Positions 18,691 to 20,842 of a stretch of 20,842 nt of DNA are shown piece after piece (within the stretch, counting starts at the first letter, position 1; the number at the start of each line of letters is the position of its first letter). This stretch comes from Coptodactyla brooksi. Its lineage: Eukaryota > Arthropoda > Insecta > Coleoptera > Scarabaeidae. Where the stretch lies: assembly GCA_033557675.1 (NCBI GenBank), contig JAWQRM010000636.1:1-20842 (forward strand). Reading direction: 5' to 3'. The notes beneath the pieces are model-generated. The model had not been told where the DNA came from. It saw only the letters and a list, made by a program, of their open reading frames with translations, and did no database searches. The translations under genes were made by a program, and so were the position numbers.

Positions 18691-19910
18691 GACTACGAGA
18701 CCGCAGATCTCTGTTTTCTCAAATAACTAACTGAAAAGCGAGGTATTTTTAAATAAGTAAATAAACCAAAACCCTAATCAAAACGTGTTGTGTTATTACC
18801 GACTTGTTGAATATTGTTCGCAAAGCTCATAATATACCTAATAATCTAATACTGGACTTTAACGACCTGTCTAGACTCATCATTAACAATCACCTCAGAG
18901 ATGAAAATGTGAATACAATGAGGTAGCTTTCTATAAAATATTTATTATGAAAAATCCTCCAGATATAATATTTAGTCACAATGGCCTCTATCATAAATTG
19001 CCATTCAAGAAATGGCTAATTGTAATTAAAATTAAAAGGTTGATGAAATTATCATTCATTGCTTTTAAATGTGACTTCTCTCGGCAGATGGGTTCGCATT
19101 CAAGAAAATGATTTTAAATTTTGAGCCAAGTTTAGACCTTCCCGTAAACGTTTCAATGTTAATTCATTACTTTCACAATCCTCATCACCAATGTTTTCCT
19201 CAAAATCGACTTAGCTAATAACTTTTTATGCAATTTCCAACAAATCCACTGCGTCAATTTCTCCCTCTACCAATAATTCTCGAATGTTCTTAGTGGTCAT
19301 ATCCCCAAACCCCTCGTCGGCTCTACTCATTTTGTGACGATACAAACTCGTTATCTACTTCAATTGCTTCCAAGCTTAAATTATGTCAATTGATTTCAAT
19401 TCAGTTATACATATCTGGAATTCATTGTAACGATCTTCTGATGTAATAAGTTTTAAAGGTATAAATAACCTTGACATATGACTAGAGTAATGAGGTAGTG
19501 TTTGGTGGTAGACACATTTAGGTGGTTTAAATCTTGTGGGTATTCTGGAGAATTATGTAATAATAACAGCACCTTGAATTTCAAATTTTTCTTTTTAAAA
19601 TAATTTTCATTATCTGACAAAACAATTTCAGAACCAATCTCTAAATACATCTCAAGTTACCTACGCTTTTGAATTTGCTCTTCAGTATACAGGCTACGTG
19701 TTTTCTTACTGTTCTAAGTGCACCGGTATTTAAAGATCTATAAATAAGCAAGGGTTTTGTCATAAAATCTCTTGCTGAGTTTAAAAACTTAAAGGTTCTA
19801 CTAGGCATTTTTTCCACCAAAGCGTACTTTCATCTGCATTAAAAACTTACTGTGGTGTGCATCCTTTTTCTCCTATAATTTTTTCAAATTTTTCTGGATA
19901 TGCCCTAATA

Positions 19911-19918
19911 GCTTCATG
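19911..19918. repeat. Left copy of the 8-bp target-site duplication
   Basis: GCTTCATG; matches TCTTAATG at 20452..20459 at 6 of 8 positions. In Tigger reading sense they are CATGAAGC and CATTAAGA. The second has a stop (TAA) where the first has GAA, so the copy at 19911 keeps the ancestral codon. Confidence 0.75.
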
Positions 19919-20451
19919 GGTTCAAACAGGGTTTGGGGGACCAGCTCGAAAAGGGCGGGGTTAAGGGCGGTGGCTTTCTGAAAGGAGGTGGGGCAAAGGT
20001 GACATCTGTAAACTGTGAGCAATAGTCAAAACGCATCAAATGCAGTTGTCATATTTGTGAGTGATAAGATATCAGAATTTGTAAATCAAGTTGTTTTCGG
20101 CCATTTCAAATCACCAAGGTGCCTCATCAAAGTGAATGTTATATGTTATCTCTATATGCAGTTGTCAACTCCAAATCCCTTATGTATCTTTAGCTTGAAC
20201 TTCAAAACGCTTTAATCCTCTGAGTGTGAGCACCGCTAGCCGGATTAACAACATGTTGCGAGTGATTTACCTTTATATGTGTATAGCTGAAGTTGTTAAG
20301 CCCATCGTAGCCATTCCACTCGTCGATGACAATGGCACCTTCAGGTCTCATGTGTCTCGATATTATATCCCCAAAAACATGCATTGGTGGTACTTGACAG
20401 TACTTGAAACCGCGCCCCTTTCAGGCTGGCCCCCCAAATCCTGTCTGAACC
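19919..20451 (-). mobile_element. Merlin/ISXO2-like element (internally deleted), inserted in the Tigger pseudogene
   Basis: A 533-bp element with inverted ends: GGTTCAAACAGGGTTTGGGG at 19919 and, on the other strand from 20451, GGTTCAGACAGGATTTGGGG. The first 44 bases of the two ends match at 37 positions. The flanks GCTTCATG (19911..19918) and TCTTAATG (20452..20459) form an imperfect 8-bp target-site duplication; Merlin elements make 8-9 bp duplications. Tigger coding sequence continues on both sides with this octamer duplicated. Inside is only the C-terminal part of an IS1595/ISXO2-type transposase. Confidence 0.85.
20050..20384 (-). pseudogene. Merlin/ISXO2-like (DDE_Tnp_IS1595) transposase, C-terminal remnant
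   Basis: The minus strand from 20384 reads MHVFGDIISRHMRPEGAIVI, DEWNGYDGLNNFSYTHIKVN, HSQHVVNPASGAHTQRIKAF and a stop. The DExxxGYxxL, Y-H-xVNHS and GAHTQRIExFW pattern is that of the IS1595/ISXO2 transposases, known in eukaryotes as Merlin. The catalytic Asp of the DEW motif is kept. The following Glu (RIE) is Lys (20211..20213), and the Trp after it is a TGA stop (20202..20204). Beyond the stop, with frameshifts, SSSKRYIRDL and ITFTLMRHLGDLKWP can still be read. The N-terminal half and first catalytic residue are deleted. Confidence 0.8.
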
Positions 20452-20459
20452 TCTTAATG
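20452..20459. repeat. Right copy of the 8-bp target-site duplication
   Basis: TCTTAATG, diverged from GCTTCATG at two positions. Lies at the end of the N-terminal Tigger segment, directly outside the inverted end of the Merlin-like element. Confidence 0.75.
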
Positions 20460-20481
20460 ATCAGCCAATGCAGATTCGCCT

Positions 20482-20539
20482 TGAATTTTTATGCTATGAA
20501 TCCCAAACCTCTTCTTGGGATTCATAGCATAAAAATTCA
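20482..20539. repeat. Perfect hairpin (25-bp arms, 8-base loop) inside Tigger coding sequence
   Basis: TGAATTTTTATGCTATGAAT plus CCCAA at 20482..20506, loop ACCTCTTC, and the exact reverse complement at 20515..20539. The 20482..20506 arm codes, on the minus strand, for the genuine Tigger segment FGIHSIKIQ. The other arm lies where Tigger transposases normally have the GWFxRF segment, and its reading (FLCYESQ) has no similarity there. Confidence 0.9.
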
Positions 20540-20842
20540 TCCGGGCTAAAATCAGGGCTAACAGATAATTCTTTATTTTCTCTCAAGTTTTTGTAAATTT
20601 TAAGAGCTTTTTGCTGAATGACATTGCCATCTAATGGAATTCTTTTTTGGCAACTATCATCAATCTAAATGCTTAGAGCCTTTTACATTTTCTTAATTAT
20701 TGGCACTTGGGGACGAGCTGCATATTTTGACGATTTTACAGAAATCGTCGATCTTGCAGCAACAGCACTTCTAATTTTCTCTTCATTTTGCTTAATTGTT
20801 CTAATTGTTGCTTTATTTAAATTTAGAGTTTTAGCAATGTGT

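Larger units (their letters stand above)
13242..20842 (+). other. Long MBT gene intron (at least 7.6 kb), cut by window edge
   Basis: No further MBT-gene exon is recognisable on the plus strand: no C2HC finger, no SAM domain. The interval is AT-rich and filled with repeats listed separately. The stretches 13304..14400, 14450..15250 and 18300..19050 hold no element I can name. Alternatively part of it is intergenic, if the C-terminus is encoded by short exons I missed. Confidence 0.6.
19060..20842 (-). pseudogene. Tigger/pogo-type transposase pseudogene, interrupted by a Merlin-like element
   Basis: Read from the right edge, the minus strand gives HIAKTLNLNKATIRTIKQNE (CENP-B N-terminal helix-turn-helix), SKYAARPQVPIIKKM, then IDDSCQKRIPLDGNVIQQKA and LKIYKNLRENKELSVS (CENPB-type HTH 2), KKRFGIHSIKIQGESALADH, and the insertion point. 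After the insert follow EAIRAYPEKFEKIIGEKGCT, VFNADESTLWWKK, SEIVLSDNENYFKKKNLKFK, VLLLLHNSPEYP, LPPNTTSLL and an acidic tail with RELLVEGEIDAVDLLEIA and LTLKRLREGLNLAQNL. The first Asp (NADES, 19834..19832) is kept, the second is His (LLLLHN, 19556..19554) and the third is lost with QPMDQG. Numerous stops and frameshifts make it dead. The start of the gene is outside the window; a 3' inverted repeat was not found. Confidence 0.88.

Noticed and set aside
20015..20549. Plus-strand frames at 20015..20215 and 20226..20549
   Set aside because: They are antisense to the Merlin-like and Tigger transposase remnants and include the palindrome.

Overview
This is eukaryotic, almost certainly insect, DNA. 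It is AT-rich, has GT-AG introns with consensus splice sites, and carries many decayed DNA transposons (mariner, Tigger/pogo, Merlin/ISXO2-like, IS630/Tc1-like) and TTGGG/TTAGG-like minisatellites. I cannot name the species or the order with confidence.

Two host genes lie head to head. On the minus strand is a PCMTD1/2 orthologue (protein-L-isoaspartate O-methyltransferase domain-containing protein). Its coding exons are 7660..8101, 1500..1751 and 1..62, all with matching splice phase 1. The gene leaves the window at the left edge. On the plus strand is an L(3)mbt / L3MBTL-type chromatin reader. Coding exons 9733..11874, 11936..12164 and 12930..13241 encode an acidic and serine/threonine-rich N-terminus, an FCS-type zinc finger, a basic stretch and three MBT repeats. 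The gene leaves the window on the right inside an intron of at least 7.6 kb. The 1.6 kb between the two start codons holds candidate first exons for both genes, and two NRF1-like sites.

Layout: 1..1751, last visible exons of PCMTD with a mariner relic between them. 1752..7659, a 5.9 kb PCMTD intron holding a second mariner relic, a non-LTR reverse transcriptase relic, a 0.53 kb fold-back element, two MITE-like elements and two G-rich minisatellites. 7660..8101, first coding exon of PCMTD. 8102..9732, shared 5' region. 9733..13241, MBT gene, with a hammerhead-like fold-back in its second intron. 13242..20842, a long intron with a possible LTR-like block, perfect palindromes, an IS630/Tc1-like transposase relic and, at the right edge, a Tigger transposase pseudogene with a 533-bp Merlin-like element inserted in it (44-bp inverted ends, imperfect 8-bp target-site duplication).

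The two host genes have no known common pathway; their pairing looks like a shared promoter. The most unusual features are the nested transposon, the perfect hairpins that look like template-switch scars, the CTGAYGA-stem-GAAAC motifs in fold-back repeats, and the link between the G-rich minisatellites and a MITE core.
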